A stretch of 64,000 bases of DNA from Thermoanaerobaculia bacterium (GTDB taxonomy: Bacteria; Acidobacteriota; Thermoanaerobaculia; Multivoradales; Multivoraceae): NCBI GenBank assembly GCA_022822365.1, contig JAJEBV010000048.1:1-64000 (forward strand), read 5' to 3'. Numbering within the stretch: position 1 is the first letter of the stretch; each line of letters opens with the position of its first letter. Under the pieces are notes generated by a model. That model was not told where the DNA came from. It saw nothing but the letters and a program-made list of their open reading frames with translations, and did no database searches. This document shows, piece after piece, positions 44,792 through 53,170 of the stretch. The position numbers were made by a program, and so were the translations under genes.

Positions 44792-44797
44792 TAGAGT
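44792..44797 (+). promoter_or_regulatory. Putative -10 element of the TonB receptor gene
   Basis: TAGAGT ends 6 nt before the ATG at 44804, with no Shine-Dalgarno; probably leaderless. Confidence 0.35.
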
Positions 44798-44803
44798 GGG
44801 CGC

Positions 44804-47179
44804 ATGAACGAACCACTTCGGCCGGGCTCCCTCGGCTGGCTTCCTTGCGCGTTGACCTGTTTCCTGCTGCCTGCGCTCGCCGGCTCTCTTGCCGCCGCTC
44901 CGGTACCGGAGCAGGAGGCAGCGGCCGAAGACGGCGCGGCGACCGAGCAGGGCGAGTTCGACGAGCAGATCGTCGTCATCGGTCTGGCTCCGCTCGACCG
45001 CGTGGGCGAGTCGCCCGACCGCGTGCCCTGGACCGTTCACCGGGTGGCGCCGCGAGCGCTCGACCTGTCGGCGGTGTCCGGCGTTGGCGCGCTGCTGGAA
45101 GCGGAACTGCCCGGAGTGAGCCTGGCGCCCGCGCAGGGCAGCACCCTGCAGTCCGATGTCCTCTACCGGGGCTTCGGGGCTTCGCCGCTCCTGGGCGCGA
45201 ACCAGGGCCTCTCGGTGTACGAGGACGGGGTGCGGGTCAACGAGGTCTTCGGCGATGTCGTGGCCTGGGACCTGGTGCCCACGTTCGCGGCGGAACAGGT
45301 GGAACTCCTGCCGGGCGCGAACCCGATGTTCGGGCTGAACACGCTCGGCGGGGCGCTCGCCCTGAACACGCGCAGCGGCTTCGACTCGGAGAGGTTCGAC
45401 CTGACGCTCGAGGCCGGTTCCTTCGGCCGCCGGGCGGGCGAGTTCGGCGCCGGGGGCGCATTCGGCCCCGATGACGAGTACGGCTGGTTCGTCGGCGGTC
45501 GCTCCTTCGAGGAGGACGGTTGGCGCGACTTCTCGCCCAGCTCGCTGCGGCAGGCGCTGGCGAAGGTCTCGCATCGCGGCGAGCGCGAGCGGATCGACTT
45601 TTCGGTTGGCGTCGCGGACAACGACCTCATCGGGAACGGCGTGACGCCGGTGGAACTGCTGGAGATCGACCGCGCCGAGGTCTTCACGCATCCGGACCAG
45701 ACCTGGAACGAGCTGTTCTTTCCGCGGCTGCGAGTTGGCCGGATGATCGGATCGGGGCTTGAACTCGAAGCGCAGATCTACCTTCGCGCGAACGACGTCG
45801 CGACCTACAACGCGGACGCCTTCGAGGGCGACGACGACGATGACGACGATGACCACGGTCACGACGACGACGACCACGATCACGATCACGACGACGACCA
45901 CGACGACGACCACGAAGGCGATGACGACCACGATGACGATCACGACGAGTTCGGCGCGGTCAACAACCGGAGCCGCACCGATCAGGAAGGCCTGGGCGCC
46001 TCGATCCAGATCTCCGGTCTGACTGACTCGGGCCGTTGGCTCGCCGGTGCCTCGTGGGATGGCGGGCGCGCCGACTTCGCCTTCGAGACGGAACTCGCAT
46101 CGCTCACCGACTCGCGGACGACGATCGGCAGCGGCATGCTGCTTCCCGGTTCCGAAGTCGGACTGAGAGCCGACACCGGCCACGCCGGCCTGTGGGCGCT
46201 GCGGCACTGGACGACTGCCGGCGACCGGCTGACCTGGACCCTCCAGGCCCGCTACAACGACAGCCGGATCGAGCTCAATGATCAACTGGGCACGGCGCTC
46301 AATGGCGACCACGGCTTCTCGCGGCTGGTGCCTTCGGCGGGCTTCGTCTGGGAGGCGCGGGCGGAAGGTCGATCCTCGATGCTCCTGTTCGGCAACCTCT
46401 CGCAGTCGTCCCGGGTGCCGACTCCGGTCGAGCTCACCTGCGCGGACCCGGACGACCCGTGCCGGCTGCCGAACGCGTTCGTCGCCGACCCGCCGCTCGA
46501 GCAGGTGGTGACGACGAGCAGTGAGTTCGGCCTGCGCGGAAACACCGGCGCCGTGCGGTGGAGCGCGGCCCTGTTCCACAGCGAGAGCGCGGACGACATC
46601 ATCTTCGTCTCGAGCGGCGCCGGCACCAGCGCCGGGTACTTCACGAACGTCGACGCGACCCGGCGGCAGGGGCTGGAACTGTGGATGCGCGGCAGCCACG
46701 GTCGGCTGAACTGGGACGCCTCGTACACGTTGCTGGACGCGACCTTTCAGGATCGCCTCACCCTGTCGAGTCCGCCCCACCCGTTGGCCGAGCACGGGGA
46801 GATCGAGGTCGAGCCGGGCGACTTCCTGCCCGGCGTGCCGCGGCGCCAGTTCCGGGCCGGCGCCGACCTCAGAATCGGCGGCCGGGCGGTGCTCGGCGCG
46901 CGGCTGCTCGGCGATTCGACCCGCTACCTGCGAGGCGACGAGGCGAACCTGCTGGAGCCGGTCGGATCCGCGTGGCGTGGCGATCTCTGGAGCCGCATCG
47001 AACTCACGCCCTCGCTCGACCTCGACCTGGAGGTATCGAACGTGACGGACCGCGAGTACGCCACGTTCGGCGCTCTGGGCGAGCCGGACGAGGTGCTCGG
47101 CGACGGCTTCGAGAATCCGCGCTTCCTGAGCCCGGCCGAGCCGCGAGCGTTCCGCGCGTCGCTGCGAGTCCGACTCTGA
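44804..47179 (+). CDS. TonB-dependent receptor with Asp/His-rich loop, probable metal receptor
   Basis: A 791-residue outer membrane receptor: signal peptide, TonB-box-like DEQIVVIG (about residue 51), plug domain (VGALLEAELPGVSLAPAQG; NQGLSVYEDGVRVNEVFGD; EQVELLPGANPMFGLNTLGGAL) and a long barrel ending in LRVRL. Between two barrel strands, residues 343-382 consist almost only of Asp (27) and His (9), a probable surface loop that could bind Zn, Ni, Cu or Co. Histidine-rich loops are known in zinc receptors such as ZnuD. A HupE/UreJ-type metal permease gene lies 0.8 kb downstream on the same strand, with the START-like gene between. The plug resembles receptors with an outer-sheath rather than siderophore signature. 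Confidence 0.85.
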   Translation: MNEPLRPGSLGWLPCALTCFLLPALAGSLAAAPVPEQEAAAEDGAATEQGEFDEQIVVIGLAPLDRVGESPDRVPWTVHRVAPRALDLSAVSGVGALLEAELPGVSLAPAQGSTLQSDVLYRGFGASPLLGANQGLSVYEDGVRVNEVFGDVVAWDLVPTFAAEQVELLPGANPMFGLNTLGGALALNTRSGFDSERFDLTLEAGSFGRRAGEFGAGGAFGPDDEYGWFVGGRSFEEDGWRDFSPSSLRQALAKVSHRGERERIDFSVGVADNDLIGNGVTPVELLEIDRAEVFTHPDQTWNELFFPRLRVGRMIGSGLELEAQIYLRANDVATYNADAFEGDDDDDDDDHGHDDDDHDHDHDDDHDDDHEGDDDHDDDHDEFGAVNNRSRTDQEGLGASIQISGLTDSGRWLAGASWDGGRADFAFETELASLTDSRTTIGSGMLLPGSEVGLRADTGHAGLWALRHWTTAGDRLTWTLQARYNDSRIELNDQLGTALNGDHGFSRLVPSAGFVWEARAEGRSSMLLFGNLSQSSRVPTPVELTCADPDDPCRLPNAFVADPPLEQVVTTSSEFGLRGNTGAVRWSAALFHSESADDIIFVSSGAGTSAGYFTNVDATRRQGLELWMRGSHGRLNWDASYTLLDATFQDRLTLSSPPHPLAEHGEIEVEPGDFLPGVPRRQFRAGADLRIGGRAVLGARLLGDSTRYLRGDEANLLEPVGSAWRGDLWSRIELTPSLDLDLEVSNVTDREYATFGALGEPDEVLGDGFENPRFLSPAEPRAFRASLRVRL
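45830..45949 (+). repeat. GAC/CAC trinucleotide-rich tract coding for an Asp/His loop
   Basis: A 120 bp in-frame run made only of Asp, His, Gly and Glu codons (27, 9, 2 and 2). Both Asp codons (GAC, GAT) and only CAC for His are used, so it is degenerate and not a simple slippage product. It encodes residues 343-382 of the TonB receptor. Confidence 0.8.
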
Positions 47180-47208
47180 AGGCGGCAGCCGGCGGCCCGG
47201 ACTCTGCT

Positions 47209-47214
47209 GATAGT
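47209..47214 (+). promoter_or_regulatory. Putative -10 element of the START-like gene
   Basis: GATAGT ends 9 nt before the GTG at 47224. The spacing supports the GTG over the ATG at 47251 as start. Confidence 0.3.
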
Positions 47215-47223
47215 GTCCCGCCG

Positions 47224-47955
47224 GTGCGCGAGAAAGACGGTCGTTCGGTGATGGGCAGGGTGCTGGCCCTTGCCTTCATGCTGGGAGCATTCGCCGCGCA
47301 GCCCGGAACGGCGGAAGAATGCCGCCCCGAGAGGAACGAAGGCGCGGTAACGATCGAGTCCTGCGAGATCGATGGCACCGAGTTCCGCCTCCTCCGGGCC
47401 GAGACGGTCGTGCAGGGGTCGATTCCCTCGGCGATCGCCATGCTCGAGGACGCCGAAGCCTGTCCCGAGTGGCAGGGGATCTGCGAAGAGGAACGCGCGA
47501 CGTCTCTGGAGGAGCCGTTTCAGTCCCTGCGCCACCGTGTTTCCGGCTCGGGACTCTCGAGGCGGGTCACGATTGTCCGTTCGGGCTGGCTGCGCACGAG
47601 CGACGGCCGCGTGATCAACGACATCGCCGGCGCGGATGATCTGACGCCCGATTTCGAGGGCAGGCGCGTGCTCTGCATGTACCTGAGGTGGATCCTGATC
47701 CCGGGCGACGAAGAGGGAACACTCAGGGTCGTCCAGGAGACGGTCAGCGACCCGCAGGTCCCCGGCGGTCTCGGACGGATGCTCGCCAACCGGGGCGCGA
47801 TGAGCGCGATGATGGAGAGCTTCACGAACTTCGGTCCGCAGCTCGGCGACGCGAGGTACGCGAGCGGGCCGGACGTGGCGTCCGTGCCGCTCGTGGAAGG
47901 GGAGCTGCCGGACCTCGGAGAAGAGTTCGTCGCCTGTCAGGCGGCGCGGCAGTAG
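47224..47955 (+). CDS. Exported START/SRPBCC-like lipid-binding domain protein
   Basis: A 243-residue exported protein (234 residues if it begins at the ATG at 47251). After the signal peptide (LALAFMLGAFAAQPGTAE) comes a START-like helix-grip domain: ETVVQGSIPSAIAMLEDAEACPEW matches the amphipathic first part and SDPQVPGGLGRMLANRGAMSAM the long C-terminal helix. Such domains bind lipids or other hydrophobic ligands. Two Cys near the mature N-terminus and one late may form a disulfide. It lies 44 bp after the receptor gene and 20 bp before hupE. Role in the locus unknown. Confidence 0.7.
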   Translation: MREKDGRSVMGRVLALAFMLGAFAAQPGTAEECRPERNEGAVTIESCEIDGTEFRLLRAETVVQGSIPSAIAMLEDAEACPEWQGICEEERATSLEEPFQSLRHRVSGSGLSRRVTIVRSGWLRTSDGRVINDIAGADDLTPDFEGRRVLCMYLRWILIPGDEEGTLRVVQETVSDPQVPGGLGRMLANRGAMSAMMESFTNFGPQLGDARYASGPDVASVPLVEGELPDLGEEFVACQAARQ

Positions 47956-47975
47956 CCATTCGCCGAGGTAGGTGC

Positions 47976-48668
47976 ATGAGCCGTCGCCGGACCATGACCA
48001 GGGCGGCCCTGCTTGCGCTTGCCGCGCTGTTCCTCTCGTCGGGCCTGTGGGCGCACGGCGTCGCCGACCAGGACGAGCTCTTCCTGACGAACAACGAGGG
48101 CCTCGCGGTCGGGCCCTACATGTACCTGGGCGCCAAGCACATGGTCACCGGGTACGACCATCTCGCGTTTCTGGCGGGGGTCATCTTCTTCCTCTACCGC
48201 TTCCGCGACGTCGCGCTCTACGTGACCCTGTTCGCGGTCGGCCACAGCGTCACCCTTCTGGTCGGGGTGCTCGGCGGAATCCACGCGAATCCGTTTCTGA
48301 TCGACGCGATCGTCGGTCTGTCGGTGGCGTACAAGGCGTTCGAGAACCTGGGCGGATTCCGTGCGTTGGGGGTCAAGATCGATACGAGGGCGGCCGTGCT
48401 CGTGTTCGGCCTGTTCCACGGCTTCGGTCTGGCGACCAAGCTGCAGCCGGTGGAGATCTCGGGCAGCGGCCTCGTCGGCAACATCGTCTCCTTCAACGTC
48501 GGCGTCGAGCTGGGTCAGTTCGCGGCGCTGGCCATCATCCTCCTGAGCTTCAACCTGTGGCGCGCCAGCGGCCGTTTCCAGTCTCACGGCTACGCGGCCA
48601 ACGCCGTGCTGATGGCGGTCGGCTTCCTGCTCGTGGCCTACCAGATGACGGGGTACTTCCTGGCATGA
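47976..48668 (+). CDS. hupE: HupE/UreJ family metal permease
   Basis: A 230-residue inner membrane protein with a signal-like first helix and about six further helices. The HupE/UreJ pattern is clear: AKHMVTGYDHLAFLAGV, FAVGHSVTLLVG and VFGLFHGFGLATKL, with the conserved His and Asp residues for Ni/Co-type ions. The usual HupE signature H-x5-D-H is present (HMVTGYDH). The ATG at 47976 follows a weak GAGG-type signal (GAGGTAGGTGC). It overlaps the next gene by 4 bp (ATGA). Confidence 0.85.
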   Translation: MSRRRTMTRAALLALAALFLSSGLWAHGVADQDELFLTNNEGLAVGPYMYLGAKHMVTGYDHLAFLAGVIFFLYRFRDVALYVTLFAVGHSVTLLVGVLGGIHANPFLIDAIVGLSVAYKAFENLGGFRALGVKIDTRAAVLVFGLFHGFGLATKLQPVEISGSGLVGNIVSFNVGVELGQFAALAIILLSFNLWRASGRFQSHGYAANAVLMAVGFLLVAYQMTGYFLA

Positions 48669-49291
48669 CGGACTCAACTCCCGCTCCGGGCGGCGATCTC
48701 GGAACGCCGCCGCTAACGAAACTGCTGAAGACGCTGGCGATCACGCTCGCCGCCGCCGCGGTCGTCTTCGTTGTCATCATCCTCCCCGCCGAGTACGGCA
48801 TCGACCCGACCCGCATCGGCGGCCTGCTCGGTCTCGACCGGCTGTACGAAGCGGCCGGCACCGAACCGATGGCGGAGGCGGAGGAGGGGCTTTCGGCCCC
48901 GATGACCGGCAACCGCGAGCTGCGAGCCGAGAGGGTCTCGATCGAGATCGGCGCCAACGAACAGATGGAGTACAAGTTCCAGATGATCGAGGGCATGACG
49001 ATCGTCTACTCCTGGCAGACCGACGGCGGGGCGCTCTACTCCGACTTCCACGCCGACCCCTTCAACGACCTGGACGACGAGCCGGTCCGCTACGCGGAGG
49101 AGTTCGACGTCACGGGAGGCCGGGGCGGCCTGACCGCGGGCTACTCCGGCAACCACGGCTGGTTCTGGCTCAACGACAGCGACACGCCGGTCACCATCGA
49201 ACTCGACGTGCGCGGTTTCTTCACGAACATGAGGGAGATCGGCCGGGCGCCGGCCGGCACCGAACACCTGGACTCGGAGGCCTATGAATGA
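48665..49291 (+). CDS. Membrane-anchored periplasmic protein linked to HupE
   Basis: A 208-residue protein with a single N-terminal helix (TLAITLAAAAVVFVVIILP) and a periplasmic domain of alternating strands (MEYKFQMIEGMTIVYSWQTD; GNHGWFWLNDSDTPVTIEL). I know such anchors as frequent partners of HupE/UreJ genes, but their function is not established. Several His, Asp and Met residues could help to pass metal from the periplasm to HupE. It overlaps hupE by 4 bp and the GST gene by 4 bp (ATGA both), so all three are coupled. Confidence 0.7.
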   Translation: MTDSTPAPGGDLGTPPLTKLLKTLAITLAAAAVVFVVIILPAEYGIDPTRIGGLLGLDRLYEAAGTEPMAEAEEGLSAPMTGNRELRAERVSIEIGANEQMEYKFQMIEGMTIVYSWQTDGGALYSDFHADPFNDLDDEPVRYAEEFDVTGGRGGLTAGYSGNHGWFWLNDSDTPVTIELDVRGFFTNMREIGRAPAGTEHLDSEAYE

Positions 49292-49905
49292 AGCTCTACT
49301 GGTGCCCGCAGACGCGGTCCAGCCGCGCCGTCTGGATGCTCGAGGAGGCGGGCGTCGACTACGAGCTCGTGCATTGCGACATCACGAAGCCGGAGCGGAC
49401 CTCGGAACACCTGGCCGCGAGCCCGATGGGCAAGGTGCCGGCGCTCGAGGACGGCGAGGTGAAGATGTGGGACTCGGCGGCGATCTGCCTCTACGTCGCG
49501 GACCGCTACGCCTCCGGCCGGCTGGCGCCGGCGCTGGACGATCCGCTGCGCGCCCGCTTCGTCCACTGGCTGATCTACTCGCCGGCGATGATCGAGCCGG
49601 CGATGTTCGAGTCGGGACTTCGGACCGTCGTGCCGGAGGAGCACCAGGCGGAAGCGTTCCATCCCGGCCGGCTGGGCTGGGGCAGTTTCGCGAAGACGAT
49701 CGAGGTCTGGGAGCAGGGCCTGGGCGAAGGTCCGTGGATCCTCGGCGACGAGTTCAGCGCCGCCGACGTGATGCTCGGCAGTAGCGCCGTCTTCCTGCGC
49801 ATGTTCGGAATGCTGCCGGAGTCGCCGGTGCTCGAGGCCTACGGCGACCGCTGCATGGCCAGGCCGGCGTTCCAGAAAGCGCAGGCGGCGGAGGTTCCCG
49901 GCTGA
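49288..49905 (+). CDS. Glutathione S-transferase family protein (copy 3)
   Basis: A 205-residue GST with KLYWCPQTRSSRAVWMLEEAGVDYE, GKVPALEDG and DEFSAADVMLGSS, closely similar to the two GSTs at 35-38 kb. It is translationally coupled to the anchored protein gene and 7 bp before the second RND gene. Thus the same GST subfamily is found in two different operons, each also with a transport gene and near a DUF2236 gene. Confidence 0.87.
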   Translation: MKLYWCPQTRSSRAVWMLEEAGVDYELVHCDITKPERTSEHLAASPMGKVPALEDGEVKMWDSAAICLYVADRYASGRLAPALDDPLRARFVHWLIYSPAMIEPAMFESGLRTVVPEEHQAEAFHPGRLGWGSFAKTIEVWEQGLGEGPWILGDEFSAADVMLGSSAVFLRMFGMLPESPVLEAYGDRCMARPAFQKAQAAEVPG

Positions 49906-49912
49906 GCAACCG

Positions 49913-52900
49913 ATGAGCGAGGCCGGCGACCCGACAGTCCGTGGCGGTCCGATCGCCTTCATGGCGAGCAATCCGATTGCCGCCAACCTCCTCATGGTCT
50001 TCCTGCTGTTGGCCGGCCTGCTGGCGGCCGGTCAGCTCGTCCAGGAGATGCTCCCGGACGCATCGCTGGATCGCGTGCAGGTCATGGTTCCGTACCCCGG
50101 CGCGGCGCCGCAGGAGGTCGACGAAGCGATCGTCCGCAAGATCGAGGAGGAGCTCGGGTCTCTGGACGGCGTCAAGCGGATCGAGGCCTCCGCTTCCGAA
50201 GGGCTCGGATCGGTCACCGCCGAGTTCACGAGCGGCACGGACATCGATCGCGCTCTGAACGACGCCAAGGCGAGGGTGGACCGCATTCCCAGCTTCCCCG
50301 CGGGAGCGGAACGGCCCGAAGTGCGCGAGGTGACGAGCCGGCAGAGCGTCATTCGCCTCCTGGTTCACGGCGACGTGCCGGAACGGACGCTCAAGGAGCT
50401 GGCGTACGACATCGAGGATGGCATCGCGGCGCTTCCCGAGGTGTCGTACGTGGACACCAGCGGCTACCGCGAGTACGAGATCTCGGTGGAGGTCCCGTCG
50501 CACCGGCTCAGGGCCCTGGGCCTCACGCTGGGTGACATCGCCGGTGCCGTGCGGCGGGGCTCGATGGACCTCTCCGCGGGCAACATCTCGACGGGCGGGG
50601 AGGAGATCCGGGTCCGGACGATCGGCCAGAACTACGAGCAGTACGACTTCGAGGAGATCATCGTCGTGTCCCGCCCCGACGGCACCTCGCTTCGCCTGGG
50701 CGACATCGCCGACCTGCGCGACGGCTTCGCGGACACCGACCTGATCACCCGTTTCAACGGCAACCGGGCCATTCGTGTCGATGTCACCCGAACCGCGGAC
50801 GAGCAGGTGTTCGAGATCTCGGAAGCGGTGAAGGCGTATCTGGCGGCGGAGGTGATTCCCGCGCTTCCGGCCGGCGTCGGCGTCGAGATATGGAGGGACG
50901 ACTCGACGCTGGTCGCGGGCAGCCTGTCGGTCCTGATCGAGAACGGCGTCCTGGGGCTCGTTCTCGTTTTTCTGGCCCTGACGTTCTTCCTGGAAGTCCG
51001 CCTCGCGCTCTGGGTGGCCGCTGGGCTGTCCGTAGCGCTGGTGGGAACGCTCTGGGGCATGCAGATGCTGGGCGTCTCCATCAACATGTTCTCGATGATG
51101 GCCCTGGTGCTCGCGCTGGGGATCGTCGTGGACGACGCGATCGTCGTGGGCGAGAACATCTTCGCGGAACGAAGACGGGACCGCGACGGGCTGACGACGG
51201 CGATTCGGGGCGCGCAGCGGATGAGCGCTCCCGTCATCTTCTCCGTGTTGACCACCGTGACGGCCTTCTGCGCCCTGCTGACCGTCCCGGGATCCACCGG
51301 CAAGATCATGAGAAGCGTGCCGCTGGTCGTCATCATCATCCTGATGATCTCGCTGGTGGAGTCGCTGCTGATCCTGCCGCGGCATCTCTCGCATCTGCCG
51401 CCGCCCGGTCGGACCGCGTCGACGGCCGCCGGCCGCCGGTTGTTGCGGATTCAGCGCGCCGTGGACCGGGGGTTGCAGCGGCTCATCGACGGCCCGCTGG
51501 ACCGGGGCCTTCGGCTCGCCACGGATCATCCGCCCATCGTCCTGGCGACGGCCGCGGGCGCCGTCCTGCTCGTGACCGTCCTGGTCGGTTCGGGACTGGT
51601 CAGGGTGGAGTTCCTGCCGCAGGTGGAAGGCGATGTCATCGCGGCGAACTTCGAACTGCCCACCGGATCGCCGGCGGAACGGACCGCGGCGGTCGGGGAA
51701 CTGGTGGAGCAGACGGGGCGCCGCGTCGCGGAACGGCTGGCGAGCGAGCATCCGGGCAGCGCCGCCGCGGCTGATTGGAACAGCGCGATCACCGTCGGCG
51801 AATCCGCGGAGCTCTTCAATCCGCTTCGCGGCGACCGGGCGTCGGTTCCGCGCAGCCATGTCGGCGCGGTCCAGTTCGCGCTTCCGGAAGGCGCCGCCGT
51901 GCCGGCGAGCGAGTTCGAGCAGTTGTGGCGGGAAGAAACCGGCACGGTGCAGGGAACCAGGCACCTCGTCTTCTCGTCGGGGGCGCTCGAACTCCCGCCG
52001 CCCGTGTACCTGGAACTCTCTCATCCCGACCCCGTCGAGCTGGAGGCGATCGCCCAGGAGTTCGTCGAGGAGCTGCAGAAGGTCGACGGCGTGTTCGACA
52101 TCCGCACGAATCAGGACGACGGATTCAGGGAAGTGCAACTGGAACTCAAGCCGGCGGCCCGCACGCTGGGGCTGACGCTGGAGGACCTGGCGCGGCAGAC
52201 GCGATCCGCCTTCTTCGGCTCCGAGGCCCTCAGGGTGCTGCGCGGCCGGGAGGACATGCGGGTGTACCTCCGGCTGCCGGAGCAGGAGCGCAGCTCGATC
52301 GCGGACCTCGAACGGTTCGTCGTGCGCACGCCCGGCGGCTCCGAGGTGCCGTTGAAGCACGTCGCTTCCGCCGAGTTCGTGCGGTCATCCACCGCGATTC
52401 ACAAGGTCGACGGCCGGCGCGTGGTGACGGTCACGGCGAACGTGGACCCGGATGTCGTCACCGGCCAACTGATCACGCCCGCCCTGGAGCGGGACATCCT
52501 GGCGCCGCTCGCGGCGGAGCACCCGGGCTTCGGCTACGGAGTCGGCGGCGAGCAGAGGCAGCAGAGGGAGATCATCGGCGCCCTGTCGGGCTCGATGCTG
52601 GTCGTGTTCATCATCATCTTCGCCCTGATCGCCATCCCCTTCGGGTCCTGGTCCCAGCCGCTCATCATCATGGCCGCGATTCCCCTGGGCCTGGTCGGCG
52701 CCGTCGTGGGCCATCTGCTCCTGGGCCTCAGTTTCGGCTTCATGTCGGTGCAGGGCCTGGTCGGCTGTACCGGAGTCGTCGTGAACGACTCGCTGGTGAT
52801 GGTCACCTTCATCAACGAGAAGAGAGGCGCCGGCCTCGCGCCTCAGGAAGCGATCATCGCCGGCGCCAAGGCTCGCGTCCGATCGATCCTCCTGACCTCG

Positions 52901-53122
52901 GTGACAACGTTCGTCGGCGTCGCTCCGCTCGTCTTCGAGACGGACCCCGCGACCGTCCATCTGGTTCCGCTGGCGGCGGCGCTCGGCTTCGGCATCCTGA
53001 TCGCCACGCCTCTGCTCATGCTGGTCGTTCCGGCACTGGCGATGCTGCACGTGAGGCTTCAGGCTCGACTTCGCCTCGTGACGGGCGCCGCCGCGACGGA
53101 GCGTCAGGCAGGGGTTGCCTGA
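49913..53122 (+). CDS. RND-family efflux transporter, inner membrane permease (second copy)
   Basis: A 1069-residue RND permease. TM4 has GIVVDDAIVVGENI with the proton-relay aspartates; the C-terminal half has GVVVNDSLVMVTFINEKR. It shares the N-terminal GGPIAFMASNPIAANLL block and the whole plan with the pump at 26853-30053. It follows the GST gene at 7 bp, so it is probably transcribed with the metal uptake genes; no adaptor gene is next to it. The adaptors and outer membrane factor at 38-42 kb are the nearest candidates. Confidence 0.88.
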   Translation: MSEAGDPTVRGGPIAFMASNPIAANLLMVFLLLAGLLAAGQLVQEMLPDASLDRVQVMVPYPGAAPQEVDEAIVRKIEEELGSLDGVKRIEASASEGLGSVTAEFTSGTDIDRALNDAKARVDRIPSFPAGAERPEVREVTSRQSVIRLLVHGDVPERTLKELAYDIEDGIAALPEVSYVDTSGYREYEISVEVPSHRLRALGLTLGDIAGAVRRGSMDLSAGNISTGGEEIRVRTIGQNYEQYDFEEIIVVSRPDGTSLRLGDIADLRDGFADTDLITRFNGNRAIRVDVTRTADEQVFEISEAVKAYLAAEVIPALPAGVGVEIWRDDSTLVAGSLSVLIENGVLGLVLVFLALTFFLEVRLALWVAAGLSVALVGTLWGMQMLGVSINMFSMMALVLALGIVVDDAIVVGENIFAERRRDRDGLTTAIRGAQRMSAPVIFSVLTTVTAFCALLTVPGSTGKIMRSVPLVVIIILMISLVESLLILPRHLSHLPPPGRTASTAAGRRLLRIQRAVDRGLQRLIDGPLDRGLRLATDHPPIVLATAAGAVLLVTVLVGSGLVRVEFLPQVEGDVIAANFELPTGSPAERTAAVGELVEQTGRRVAERLASEHPGSAAAADWNSAITVGESAELFNPLRGDRASVPRSHVGAVQFALPEGAAVPASEFEQLWREETGTVQGTRHLVFSSGALELPPPVYLELSHPDPVELEAIAQEFVEELQKVDGVFDIRTNQDDGFREVQLELKPAARTLGLTLEDLARQTRSAFFGSEALRVLRGREDMRVYLRLPEQERSSIADLERFVVRTPGGSEVPLKHVASAEFVRSSTAIHKVDGRRVVTVTANVDPDVVTGQLITPALERDILAPLAAEHPGFGYGVGGEQRQQREIIGALSGSMLVVFIIIFALIAIPFGSWSQPLIIMAAIPLGLVGAVVGHLLLGLSFGFMSVQGLVGCTGVVVNDSLVMVTFINEKRGAGLAPQEAIIAGAKARVRSILLTSVTTFVGVAPLVFETDPATVHLVPLAAALGFGILIATPLLMLVVPALAMLHVRLQARLRLVTGAAATERQAGVA

Positions 53123-53148
53123 TCGCGCCGGGGAAGATCCCTACCAGG

Positions 53149-53169
53149 GGGGATTGCGGAGCAATCCCC
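53149..53169. terminator. Hairpin between convergent RND and DUF2236 genes
   Basis: Perfect stem GGGGATTGC / GCAATCCCC with a GGA loop, in the 48 bp between two convergent genes. No U-run follows, but its place suggests a two-way terminator or mRNA-stabilising stem. Confidence 0.55.
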
Positions 53170-53170
53170 T

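Noticed and set aside
45830..45949. Asp/His tract as a sequencing or assembly artefact
   Set aside because: It keeps the reading frame, mixes GAC and GAT codons and is bounded by normal barrel sequence, so it is treated as real.
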